Position numbers and translations under genes: made by a program. Shown in pieces: positions 1 to 10,233 of a DNA stretch of 64,000 bases (the first letter of the stretch is position 1; each line of letters starts with the position of its first letter). The notes beneath the pieces were generated by a model, which did no database searches, was not told the DNA's origin, and saw only the letters and a program-made list of their open reading frames with translations. This stretch comes from Shinisaurus crocodilurus (taxonomy: Eukaryota; Chordata; Lepidosauria; Squamata; Shinisauridae): positions 285,298,521 through 285,362,520 of the forward strand of contig CM037876.1 in the NCBI GenBank assembly GCA_021292165.1, written 5' to 3'.

Positions 1-1653
1 AAAATAGTTGCATGCATGCCTTCAAGCCCATGGAAACCAAACAATAGCTTTAACATCACCCTCTTTCCAAGGCTATATGCCCATTCTTACATTGGTGCTC
101 CTGATAAATGACTACGGTAAGTAGATTCCTCCCATGAGTTTTGATTCCAGCCTTTTCACTTATTGCAGATATACAAACATTCCCATCTTAGGTAGCATAT
201 TTAAATTATGAAAAACAAAATAGCACCTCAAATTAAGCCTTAGCAAGAGCTAAGGAACTGTGCGATTACATTAGGACATATGAATTTTCATGCAAAGGAA
301 AAGCATAGCAGAGAGTACTATTGTAGCCTTGTATTTAACAACTTGCCTAGCTGCCCTAGGAGACTGTCCCACCTCAGCCAGCCTACTTCCTCCACGATTC
401 TCATAGAAACTAAGAGGAAAGACTTTCTCCTCCTTCACAACCAGCATAGAAATGCAGACTAGTATATTTTGTGGGTTTTACAGTACTGTACTATTGTCTG
501 AAATTGCCTTCCAGCGGCATTACTGAAGTTTCCTCTTTATTACTAATAAAGGGTTTCCTCTTTATTACTAATAACCATCTTGTATTTATAAAATGCCCTC
601 AAAATCCAGATAACTCAATGTTACTGATATCAGATTTGCTTATTGTCTGGCCCTCCCATGTAAACTGCAAGATACCATATCTTTCTCTTCAGATTTCTCA
701 TGCATCCATTTATCTCATGCTGCCTTTCACACTGTTCTCTTTTTCTTGTACCATATCCTGAATAGAAGACCCAATTTATATGAATCTGGGTCATCCACTC
801 ACACAGAAGTATGCAAGATTCACTACATCAGTTTAATTTGCTCAAAAAGAGTACTACATAAAGAGGCACAGCTGGAAAACATTAGGAATCCTTTATGACA
901 AAACAACTGGACTCTTACTGAAAATGTACTACCTAAAATATTTCCCCTCAGACTAGAGGAACTAGAACACCATCAATGCCTGTCCAAAATCCTAATAGCG
1001 AAGTTATTAACACTCATGCAGCACACTTCAGAAAAGCCTTTTATCTTTGTATCGAAGTCACTGAGGAGTGTGGCTCTAAACCCCAAAACAGGAGAAGAGC
1101 AGCTCCAGATGGACACTTGAGCTTGAACAGAGGTTGGCATGGTTGGGTACATGCTGAGGCCACAGCCTGGCAGAGGGCCCAGCCCCACCAATGACCAGAG
1201 ATGCTGGGACATTTCCCAGTGGAAGAATTGTGTGGAGAAGCAGCTGCAAAGGAAGCTGAGAATGAGGGAGTTGTGCTCTGCTCCCTCTGTTGCCGCTAGA
1301 CACTCTGCCCATTAGGAAATGGGAGATTGCCCCCAAATCACTGGAGCATTGCAAGGGCTTCTGAGGGATCCCTCATTTCCCAATGTGGGAAATTTCAGCA
1401 CATCTTTTACACTCTTTCTAACCTCAGTAGCATAGGGGGTAAAAAGTAGTGCAAGAGTCTCTCTCCCTCCCTCCCTCTCTCTCTCTTTCTCTCTGCTGCC
1501 ACCGGGTGCTCCTTCCACCGGGAAATGGATCATCCAGAGGCCTGCCTATGCTAGAGCCCTAGCTTAGCAGTAGCATATATAGTTTGCATGCAACTGTGGT
1601 TTAAGCAACTGGCTTTTCCACTGGATATAAGTGTTTTGGACATTTGATGTGCA
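1..1653. other. No gene recognised; anonymous flank
   Basis: No exon, RNA gene or known repeat could be identified in this stretch. It holds a 25-bp-period duplication (a 21-base unit at 529-549 repeated exactly at 554-574) and a CT-rich simple repeat at about 1458-1494. Short open frames here lack family resemblance and look like chance. Confidence 0.6.
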
Positions 1654-1959
1654 TACAGAGCCTTGCAGAAGTATTCACCCCCCTTTGACCTTTCCACATT
1701 TTGTTGTGTTACAACCTGGAATTGAAATGGATTTAATTGGCATTGTTACCCCTTGATGTACAAGATACTCAACACTGAAGTTGCAAAATATTTTTATTAT
1801 GGCACAAAAGTTAAGTAAACAAAAACAAACTGGCACTTGTTGGTTGCATAAGTATTCACCCCCAAGTTAATACTTGATAGAAGGACCTTTGACAGCAATT
1901 ACACCTGCGAGTCTTCTTGGGTAAGTCTCTATCAGTGTTGCACATCTGGATCCTGCAGT

Positions 1960-3056
1960 GTTTGCTCATTCTTCCTGGCAAAATTGCTCCAGCTCTGTCA
2001 GGTTGGATGTGGACCGTTGGTGAACAGCAACTTTCAAGTCATGCCACAGGTTCTCAATTGGATTGAGGCTTTGACTGGGCCATTCTAAGACTTTCAGGTT
2101 CTTGTTTTTAAACCACTCCAGTGTTACTTTGACTGTGTATTTAGGGTCATTGCCCTGCTGGAAGGTGAACTTCCGTCCCAGTCCCAGGTCCTGGCAGACT
2201 GAAACAGGTTTTCCTCTAGAATTGCCCTGTATTTGACACCATCCATCTTGCCCTCAATCCTGACCAGTTTCCCAGTCCCTGCCGAGGAAAAGCATCCCCA
2301 CAACATGATGCTGCCACCACCATGCTTTACCGTGAGGATGGTGTTCTCAGGGCAATGAGCACTGTAGGCTTTGTACCACACATAGCATTTTGTGGCAAGG
2401 CCAAAAAGTTCAATTATGGTCTAATCAGACCAGAGAAAACTTTCCTCACATATTTGCAGTGTCTCCCACACAGGACCGGTGCAAGGCAGTTTGGTGCCCT
2501 AGGTAAGATCAGATATTTAGCGCCCCCCCTTCCCACTTGAGAGCACTGTATTTTTTTTTTTCGAGGCGTTTCTGGTGCCCCCTTTAGCCCTGCGCCCTAG
2601 GCGGCTGCCTAGTTGGCCTAATGGTAGCACCGGCCCTGCTCCCACATGCCTTTTTGCAAACTCCAAACGGGCTTTGATATGGGTGTGTTTCAGCAATGGC
2701 TTTCTTCTCACCACTCTTCCATAAAGCCCAGCTTTGTGGAGCATCTGGGTGATAGTTGTCCCATGGACGGTTTCTCCCATCTCAGTTGAGAATCTATCCA
2801 GCTCCTTCAGAGTTACCATTGGCCTCTTGGTTGCTTCTCTGACTAATGCCCTCCTTACCTGGTCACTGAGTTTTGGTGGACGGACTTCTCTAGGCAGAGT
2901 CACAGTTGAGCCATATTCTTTCCATTTTGTAATAATGGATTTAGCAGTGCTCCATGGGATATTCATAGTTTGGGATTTTTTTTTATAACCCAACCCTGAT
3001 TGGTGCTTCTGCACAACTTTATCTTGGAGTTGTTTTGATAGCTCCTTGGTCTTCAT
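1960..3056 (-). pseudogene. Tc1-like transposase pseudogene
   Basis: Read from 3056 downward, the frame starts MKTKELSKQLQDKVVQKHQ and gives the paired-type helix-turn-helix DNA-binding region for about 139 residues, to near 2640. A 168-bp hAT insertion (2471-2638) then breaks the catalytic part. Beyond it the first catalytic segment (SDQT followed by ELFG) and the [14 protein letters not shown] segment are readable. The frame shifts after ENLFQSA, near 2200. In the shifted frame the usual QQDNDPKHT motif reads QQGNDPKYT, so the second catalytic aspartate is lost; NPIENLW, which carries the third acidic residue, follows. The original protein would have been about 340 residues. Host function is not expected. 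Confidence 0.93.
2471..2638. mobile_element. Non-autonomous hAT element (168 bp) inside Tc1
   Basis: Ends are CAGGACCGGTGC and GCACCGGCCCTG, which are inverted repeats. The flanks are a perfect 8-bp duplication, CTCCCACA, at 2463-2470 and 2639-2646. An 8-bp TSD with CAGGG-type ends is diagnostic of hAT transposition. No coding capacity. It interrupts the Tc1 transposase, so it is younger than that copy. Confidence 0.95.
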
Positions 3057-3755
3057 GATGCTGTTTGTTTAGATATGCTCTCCAACAAATTCTGGGGCCT
3101 TCCAGAAACAGGTGTATTCTGAGATCATGTGGCACTGGAACTGCACACAGGTGGACTCCATTCAACTACAGTATGTGCCTCCTGGAGGCAGTGGGTTGCA
3201 CCAGAGCTCTAGGCATGTCACAGCACAGGGGGTAAATACTTATGCAACCAACAAGTGCCAGTTTGTTTTTGTTTACTTAACTTTTATGCCACAATAAAAA
3301 TATTTTGCACCTTCACAGAGTGTTGAGTATCTTGTGTACACCAAGTGGTAACAATGCCAATTGAATCCATTTCAATTCCAGGTTGTAACACAACAAATGT
3401 GGAAAAGTCTAATTTATGACATTCCTTTTATTTTACTAAGTACCATTCCAGTGGGAAAGCCACTGTATCAGCAGCCAGTAAGCCATAGTATATATTATTT
3501 GCAGACACAATGGTTCTCTTTTGGCTCACTGTCTAGCACTGCCCACTATGTTTTAATTATTAGCAGTCAGCGTGCATAACTGACTGCTAAAAAGCCTCAG
3601 GCAGAACTTAAGGTGATAAAGGCAGAATAGCAGAATGTTCTGTCCTCAACAAGATTACATTTATTACTAGAAATGCTGAATGACATTTCTTTTCTGGACT
3701 GGAATTCATTATTACCCCACCAACTCATTCTTTTCAGCAAGGCTATATGTGGAAG

Positions 3756-3978
3756 TATTTATTTATTATATTTATACCCCACTTTTTTCCTGTAAGGAAC
3801 CCAAGGCGGCTTACATAATCCTCCTCCTCCTGTTTTATCCTCACAACAACCCTGTGAGATAGCTTAGGCTGAATCAGTGACTGGCCCAAAGTCACCCAGT
3901 GAGTTTCATGGCCGAGCGGGGACTAGAACCCGGATCTCCCGAGTCCCAGTCCAACATTCTCACCACTACACCACACCA
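3756..3978 (-). repeat. tRNA-derived SINE of Sauria type
   Basis: Minus-strand copy, nearly complete. The tRNA-like head is at the high-coordinate end (GTGTGGTGTAGTGGTGAGAA-like). The conserved body (ACTGGGTGACTTTGGGCCAG in sense orientation) follows, then the LINE-like 3' tail and an A/T repeat. Other copies in the window lie at 5076, 9993, 19871, 27278, 47343 and 62525. Confidence 0.9.
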
Positions 3979-4320
3979 TGATCATCATTATTTAAGGTAG
4001 AGATACAGAATATAAACGTGCTTCAGGGGATTTTTTGTTTGTTTCTCAATAAAATATCCTTTTCTTTGCATAAATCTGTGCCAATATGTACTGTATGTAG
4101 AGTCATAGGGCCTCTTTCAAAGCAACAGTTCTCTGCTCATGGCTTTACTTTTTAACAGGCGAGTTAACAACAGCAAATCACTTTGTGGACAAATCAGCGA
4201 TTCAAATTATACAGAAAACACTTTCCTCATTTTTTTTCATTTTTTTTTTACATTACCAGTATTATCGGTTACTAGGCTACCTACACGGCAGGGTTGCAAA
4301 AAAATCATGATTTTTTTTGC

Positions 4321-4348
4321 AATATATATATATATATATATATATATT
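4321..4348. repeat. (TA)n microsatellite
   Basis: An uninterrupted run of alternating T and A. Confidence 0.95.
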
Positions 4349-4439
4349 GATTTTTATTGATTTAAATCAATGATTTAATCATTGATTTAAATCATTGCAA
4401 CCCTGGTGTTCGTATTATTATTATTGTTGTTGGTGGTGG

Positions 4440-4865
4440 TGGTCTTTCGCAAGCGTGCAAGTACACACTTATGGGTATCCAAAATATGTAGTCTTGCATG
4501 GTCAATTTCCTCATCTGTTTCAGCTGTCAAAGGGAGCGGAGAAGTGGAGCAGGTAACAGATTGACAAGGTGAGACTGCAAATAGGCTAACTTGTGCACAG
4601 TTGCCAGGGACCAATTGCCTAGCTGTTGACTGAAAAGCTCTGGTAAAGGGGGGAAAACTATGAAATAGGTGCACCAAAAGGTGTGGGAGGGACAATATCA
4701 CCCACTTAGCAATGTAATCCTCTTGATTTTAAGTGTTGAACTGACAGTTCTGAGTGCCCTCCACCTTTTCAATACTTCCCCGAGTCTCCAGCTACTCCAG
4801 AAAGGGGAGATATTTCCCCGCCTTTTTGTGACTCCTTTTTGGAGTACTTACTGCTGTAGTTAACG
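4440..4865. repeat. Dispersed repeat of unknown class, copy 1
   Basis: About 420 bp that recurs in the same orientation at 17460-17880. Shared landmarks include CTGTTTCAGCTGTCAAAGGG, CTAGCAATGTAATC-like text and TCAGTGCCCTCCAC-like text, in the same order and spacing. Neither copy has an intact reading frame in common, so this is most simply a non-coding interspersed element. I cannot assign it to a superfamily. Confidence 0.75.
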
Positions 4866-5027
4866 TGGGTCCCTGACAGGTGCATAAATTTATCCTCCAT
4901 TTACTTCCCAGCCCTTAAATTGTAGCAAATTTCCCCTCCATTTACTTCCCAGAAATTAAATTTGTGGGAACTGCAGTAACCACAGCTGTAAGTGATCTGA
5001 AAAGGAACTGTGAAAAGGTAGGGGAAG

Positions 5028-5075
5028 TTAATATATCCTCTTTCTGGAGTACTGGAGACTTGGGGAAGTGCTGAA
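5028..5075. repeat. Inverted echo of the unknown dispersed repeat
   Basis: This segment, around CTTTCTGGAGTACTGGAGAC, is close to the reverse complement of the end of the 4440-4865 repeat (around 4780-4825). The two stretches could be the two arms of one foldback element about 600 bp long, with the Sauria SINE inserted just beyond. Confidence 0.55.
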
Positions 5076-5305
5076 CAGTGTGGCGTAGTGGTGAGAGTGT
5101 TGGACTGGGACTCTGGAGATTCGAGTTCTAGTCCCCGTTTGGCCATGAAACTCACTGGGTGACTTTGGGCCAATCAATGACTCTCAGCCTAACCTACCTC
5201 ACAGGGTTGTTGTGAGGATAAAATGGAGAGGAGGATTATGTGAGCCGCCTTGGGTTCCTTGCAGGAAAAAAGGCGGGGTATAAATATAATAAATAAATAA
5301 ATAAA
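5076..5305 (+). repeat. tRNA-derived SINE of Sauria type
   Basis: Full-length plus-strand copy. The tRNA-like head has pol III box A-like (TGGCGTAGTGGTGAGAG) and box B-like (GATTCGAGTTC) elements. The GACTTTGGGCC body, the GGCGGGGTATAAATA 3' motif shared with LINE tails, and a TAAA tail follow. Confidence 0.92.
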
Positions 5306-6108
5306 AACAGATAGAAAAAGCTATTCTTGTGCAAGAGTCCCACTGACAACATATGGCTTTGTTGTTACTATGCCTAATTTCTCCCCCACAAGGAAATACT
5401 TTTAAATAAATTGTGCTTCTACAAGGAAATAAGCTTGACTTTTACAAGGGGGGAAAACCTCTAAAAAAAGTCATGTTCTTATGAACACACACTGAGCTAT
5501 TAAGAAGACAGCAGGCCAACAGCAGCAGGTGAGGACACTCCAGGCATTTTTATTTTTTTTTAAAAGCAGATGTGAGGAAAAGAACTTTATCTACAGTACA
5601 AAAACAGGCATACTGGAGACAATAAAATACAGTAGCATTTAAATAATATGGCAATATCAGTGGCAAGCTATGACATACAGATGTTGGTGTTGTCTTAAGT
5701 ACTTCATTCTTTCAAAAAGACCCCACTCACCTCAAATAAAAATCCAGATCAATATACATAGCTAGACCCAAATTTATGTCAAGGCCTTCTCCCCCACCCC
5801 TCAATAAAGGTAGTATTGTGGGCTTTAAAAAATATAAATAGCGTGAGATATGTTCAGGTTTGCAGATTTGACCAACAATCAGAATTGCTGTGAAGAATGA
5901 AGCAAGCAAGAAAATATCATTTATTCAATCAGCAGCTGATGGCAAACAGGAGCAACTGCTCTGAGCCTGAACAAGAGTTCTATGAAGCTCTAAAAAGTGG
6001 TCTGCACATGCCCACAAATAACTGTGTCCCAGTAGGCATCACTCAACATTGTCTGTGTGTCTCATTATAAAACTAGTACATTAATTCACACCTCAGCTGT
6101 TAAAATAT
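5306..6108. other. No gene recognised
   Basis: A/T-rich sequence without recognisable exons or repeats. Confidence 0.55.
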
Positions 6109-6212
6109 AAGAACATAAGATGAGCCATGCTGGATCACACCAAGGGCAATCTAATCCAGAATTTTGTTTACACCGTGGCCAATCAGCTGCCTGTAGGAAA
6201 CCCATAGGTAGA

Positions 6213-7192
6213 TGTGAAGGACTGAGGCCTACACAGGCTTGAGTTAGTTTGAAGCCTGTAGGCCCAAACATCTCCTGAGTTTGTGAGTTTCCTTTTCCCC
6301 TCATGGAGTTAAGCTTCCTTTTCATGAAAAAAAAAAAAGCCTCCTTTCACTTAATGGAGTTAAGTTTCATTTCCCCAGTTGGAGGTCACAGGATTGTAAC
6401 CTGCTAGGTCTGGGGGGGAGGGAGTGTATATAAAGAGTGGATCTGGAGCTGCAGGGGTGGCTGAGGGAGAGAGGGAAATTGGAGAGAGAGAGAGAGAAGC
6501 TGCAGAGAGTGAAGCAGACAGAGAAGCAGGGTCTGAATTTCACTGAAGAATGCAGAACAGCCAGAGCTAGGCTAGAGGAGGAATCTCTCTACTAAGCTTA
6601 CAGGTGACAGTGTAGCTAGGTTAGAGAACCTTGCGTTATTTTTCCTTTTATTTCCATTATACTTGCTTTTTGTAATCTTACAGCTCTATTTGTGTAATTA
6701 CCCTAAGTTAATGTGAATCTACTTTACCAATAATTACAGTAATACCTTGGATTGCAAGCATAATTCGTTCCAGAACCATGCTTGTAATCCAAAACGCTCT
6801 TATATCAAAGTGAGTCTCTGGCGGGCGTGAGCGGGGCCAATTTCGGCCCGCTACGCCCGCTCGAGGCGAGTGGTTACATCCCTACGACTTGTATTGCAAG
6901 ACATCACTTGTTTATCAAGTCAAAATTTATTTTAAAAAAATTGCTTGTCTTGCAAAACGCTCTCAGACCAAGTTACTTGCAATCCAAGGTATTACTGTAC
7001 TACAGTAAACTTATTGTTAACCTTCAGTTGTTGGAGTGTCTTTTACACCACACCTAAGGCCTAATCCCACGTTACTGGGAACAGCGGGTAAAAAGGCAGA
7101 GAATTGGCATCCTGATACAGGAGGGGCTCTTAAAGAGGCAGATACCTTTAAGGAGCTGATCAAGGTGTCCTGGTACAGGTAGAACCTTGACA
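6213..7192 (+). mobile_element. Solo LTR of an endogenous retrovirus-like element
   Basis: The segment starts TGTGAAGGAC and ends CCTTGACA. It is flanked by a 5-bp duplication (GTAGA at 6208-6212, GTAGG at 7193-7197). It interrupts the CR1 copy, which resumes in register. A TATATAAAG box at 6427-6435 is placed as expected for a U3 promoter on the plus strand. No internal coding region remains, as expected after recombination between two LTRs. A 261-bp MITE sits inside it. Confidence 0.82.
6737..6997. mobile_element. Tigger/pogo-like MITE (261 bp)
   Basis: Begins CAGTAATACCTTGGATTGCA and ends with the reverse complement, CAATCCAAGGTATTACTG. It is flanked by TA on both sides (6735-6736, 6998-6999), the Tc1/mariner/pogo target rule. 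Both arms are strongly complementary. It lies inside the solo LTR. Confidence 0.9.
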
Positions 7193-7428
7193 GTAGGACA
7201 TGAGTGCAATAGCAGCCTCCCAGTTGTGTCCCCCAGCAGCTGGTGTACATAGGAATACTGCCTCTGATACTGGAGGTAGCATATAGCCATCAGTAGCAGT
7301 AACCACTGATAGCCTTATCTGCCATAGATTTGTCTAATCCCCCTTTAGAGCTATCCAAATTTGTGGCCATCACTACATCTTGTGGAGCAAATTCCATAGT
7401 TTAACTATATGCACTATGTGAACAGGTA

Positions 7429-7680
7429 CAGTAATACCTTGGATTGCAAGTAACTTGGTTTGAGAGCATTTTGCAAGACAAGCAAATTTTTAAATATTTA
7501 TTTAATTTTTTTTTTAACTTGATGTACAAGCGACGTCTTGCAATACATGTACTGTAGTACGGCTTAAATTAAAAATCTCTGTACAAATTTTTTTGGTGGG
7601 ATTTCGTTTTGATATAAGAGTGTTTTGGATTACAAACACGTTTCCAGAACGAATTATGCTCTCAATCCAAGGCATGACTG
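7429..7680. mobile_element. Tigger/pogo-like MITE (252 bp)
   Basis: Same family as 6737-6997 and nearly identical to 41499-41750, which has the same length. Ends are CAGTAATACC and GGCATGACTG with TA on both flanks (7427-7428, 7681-7682). Removing it rejoins the CR1 sequence exactly. Confidence 0.93.
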
Positions 7681-7735
7681 TACTTCCTTTTATCTGTCCT
7701 GAAACTCCCACCATTAAGCTTCATGGAATGACCAG

Positions 7736-8138
7736 GAGTCATCTTACCTACTCAGCCCCCACATCCAGAAGAACAGGTTTGCAGAAATACACCACTCCAG
7801 AATTCTCTCAAGAGATCTCTTAAAGGAGAAAGGACCTAGAAGGATGATGTAATTCAAACCAGGACTTCACATCACAAGGAATGGCTCCATTATTCCAAAA
7901 CAATTATACCTATTTAAACACAGGACATATTTCTGATATGGGAATCATAGCAGCTAGTAGCAGACACAAATGTACTGTGAGCTGTGCAAACTAAGAGTCA
8001 ATTCCTTCGAGTAAAACTGGAGCATGGGGAATGTGCATACAAGAGATTTGTGTAGAGTTGGCGCTAGGTGAAGTAAGTAACTGTGCAATTCACTGTGTTC
8101 CTAGCTCATAATTCAAGCAATATGCACACCACTCTTTG
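7736..8138. other. No gene recognised
   Basis: Nothing identifiable in this stretch. Confidence 0.5.
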
Positions 8139-8522
8139 GTCCTATTCAGACATACAACATGAATGCTTGAGGGCACAATAGGTGTACCAGGGGCGCATGC
8201 ATTGACCCTGCCTTGCCCACAACATCCTCATGTACCAGCTCCACTCACTCTACTCCTGACCTTCATTCACTGAGTGCAAAGGCCTGAAGGCAGATTCTAA
8301 GTGCATTGACCTGAATGTTATTAAGAACTGTGATCCTGCAGTCGGGAACCCTGCATTATTCCTGACAGAGGGGAGGATCCTAAGCACGATCAACTGAATG
8401 TGCTTGGAATCTGCCTTCAGACCTTTGCACGCACAGACGCATTGGGGTAGGGCTGCTGCACAGGCCAAGCTCCTACACACTTTGCACTCTCACACATTCA
8501 GCCTAAACACCTGAATAGGGCT
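8139..8522. repeat. Palindromic MITE-like element
   Basis: The outer ends are CCTATTCAG and CTGAATAGG. The inner arms at about 8275-8315 and 8393-8433 are near-perfect inverted repeats around GGCAGATTCTAAGTGCAT and its complement. There is no coding content. The structure suggests a non-autonomous DNA transposon, but no clear target duplication was seen, so the class is open. Confidence 0.6.
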
Positions 8523-8825
8523 TTTTTTGTGGTGGTATATGGGTTGAGAGTTGGGAATGGATTATACAGTCCATTGCAGTAGTTAGATAATTTGCAATAC
8601 AGTAATGGCTTTAACTTTTTTATCTTTTTGCAGAATCACACAAAATGTGCCAGTATAGTAGCCACTTCGGAGGGGATAAAGCCTGCCAAATTTCAGACAA
8701 ATAGGTGCAGGGGCTTCTGTTCTAGGCAGCTTTAACAGTTGAGGTTTCAAAAAGGGGGTACCCTCCCCCCACTCCATGCTTTTGTATGCTATTTGCTGCG
8801 TTCTTTTTGTGCATGTTGTGTGGCG

Positions 8826-8859
8826 CACGCACACACACAGAGACAGACACACACACAGT
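8826..8859. repeat. (CA)n-rich simple repeat
   Basis: Interrupted CA/GA dinucleotide run. Confidence 0.85.
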
Positions 8860-9369
8860 GTTAGTAGTGCTTGGGGCAAACTGTAAAACCCTACCTTCTT
8901 GTAAAGTCCTCAGAGCACTGGCACCACACTCCCTGAGGCAGAGAGAAGGTATGGAGATCCTTACTACTCTATGGTTCAGAGCTGAGAAGTTGTCCAGCTC
9001 AATATGGTGGCGTTACATTAAGGGCAAATGTGCAACTGCGCATTAAGCACTAACCTTCCCTTGTAAAGTCCTCAGAGCAACCCTCTTATTCTTTCAGGCA
9101 GCAGAGTATGTCCTTCTCACCTTCTACCTGCCTCCCAAAAGCACTGTGATTGGAAGTAAAAACGAGAGCTAGAGCTGTCAGTCACACGATACTCTCCTCC
9201 TCTCCCTCCCTGGTATTTTCCTTTTATGGGAAGCTTGCTTGTGTGGGGGTTAAAAATGTATCCAATTGTGCTTAAACTAGCATTCAGATTGGGTCTGAAG
9301 CTTCAGAGCAGCCACTTCAGTATTTGGGCCTTGTCAAAAGCAGATACACATCCGTACTTAATTTATTAT
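8860..9369. other. No gene recognised
   Basis: Nothing identifiable. The phrase TTGTAAAGTCCTCAGAGCA occurs twice (about 8899 and 9061), suggesting a local partial duplication. Confidence 0.5.
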
Positions 9370-9992
9370 TTACTAGCTTTTTTTTACTCGGCGTTGCACG
9401 GGTCATCATTTTCCTATAGGCACTATTTGTTCGAAATTCCTTAAGGTAGCTGTCTGCTTTTTAAAATCCCTCCATAGGTAAGGTCCCCCGGGCAAAAATA
9501 ATGGAATCCCAGCTCCCCCGGGACTACACAATGAAATCCCAGCTCCCCCAGGACTACACAATGAAATCCCAGCTCCCCCGGGACTACACAATGAAATCCC
9601 TGCTTCCCACAATGAACATTCTGTTTGGAGGTAGGAGAGATTTGCATATCCTCCCTTGATTGGGCCCCTGTGGCAGTGCATACCAACATTCTAAATGTCG
9701 TTGGAATGATTTGCATAACTGCTCCTGAATGGCCCCTGAGAGCATTCCAAGTGACGCCATTGGCTGCCATCTATTTTGGGCCGTACAGGCGCGGCGAGGG
9801 TTTTTGGGAGATTTGAACCCGCCAGTCTTTGTCCTTGGGTGATGTTGAGTAAGCGTGCCAAGTTTGGGATGGATCCGTCCAGCCGTGTCAGGAGCCTGTG
9901 GGATGCACGCGAGCCGAACGGACATACGGACATGTGTACGTACGTACATACAAACGTACGGACGGACAAACTTTCACATTTATATAGTAGAT
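9370..9992. mobile_element. Unclassified interspersed element with internal 30-bp repeats
   Basis: Starts around TACTAGC followed by a T run and CTCGGCGTTGCACGGGTCAT, and ends with a GGACGGAC/ACGTACGT-rich stretch and TTATATAGTAGA. The composition is more GC-rich than the flanks and differs from every other repeat in the window. Ends of this style (ACTAGC at the start, TATATAG at the end) are seen in non-autonomous elements of several animal genomes, but I cannot name the family. No TSD was established. A Sauria SINE abuts its right edge. Confidence 0.55.
9501..9611. repeat. 30-bp tandem repeat, three copies plus a partial
   Basis: Units at 9501-9530, 9531-9560 and 9561-9590, with a degenerate partial at 9591-9611. 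Each contains AAATCCCAGCTCCCCC and GGACTACACA. The units differ by only one or two bases. Confidence 0.93.
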
Positions 9993-10233
9993 TATATTTA
10001 TTATATTTATATCCCATCTTTTCCCCTGCAAGGAACCCAAGGCGGCTTACATAATCCTCCTCCTCCTCCTCCTCTCCATTTTATCCTCACAACAACCCTG
10101 TGAGGTAGGTTAGGCTGAGAGTCAGTGACTGGCCCAAAGTCACCCAGTGAGTTTCATGGCTGAGTGGTGATTAGAACATGGATCTCCCAAGTCCCAGTCC
10201 AACACGTTAACCACTATGCCACACTGGCTCTCA
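9993..10233 (-). repeat. tRNA-derived SINE of Sauria type
   Basis: Full-length minus-strand copy. The tail lies at low coordinates (TTATATTTATATCCC) and the head near 10212-10233 reads GAGAGCCAGTGTGGCATAGT in sense orientation. Confidence 0.92.

Larger units (their letters stand above)
1654..3408 (-). mobile_element. Tc1/mariner (Tc1-like) transposon, right tip missing
   Basis: The left end begins with TACAGAGCCTTGCAGAAGTA and is repeated inverted at the right end (about 3228-3408), giving terminal inverted repeats (TIRs) of roughly 200 bp. Within the left TIR the motif AAGTATTCACCCC occurs twice (about 1669 and 1850), the IR/DR layout of Sleeping Beauty-type Tc1 elements. The outermost 30 or so bases of the right TIR are absent, so the far TA cannot be checked. 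A broken transposase lies on the minus strand, and a hAT MITE has inserted into it. The copy is old and cannot be active. Confidence 0.92.
6109..7735 (-). mobile_element. CR1 LINE 3' fragment, interrupted by three insertions
   Basis: Pieces at 6109-6212, 7193-7428 and 7681-7735 join into one continuous CR1 3' region on the minus strand. Landmarks in order are AAGAACATAAGA, GCCATGCTGGATCA, GGACATGAGTGCAATAG, GTGGCCATCACTACATCTTG and TTATCTGTCCTGAAACTCCC. The gaps are a solo LTR (6213-7192, itself carrying a MITE) and a Tigger-like MITE (7429-7680). The copy is 5'-truncated and non-coding here. Confidence 0.9.
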
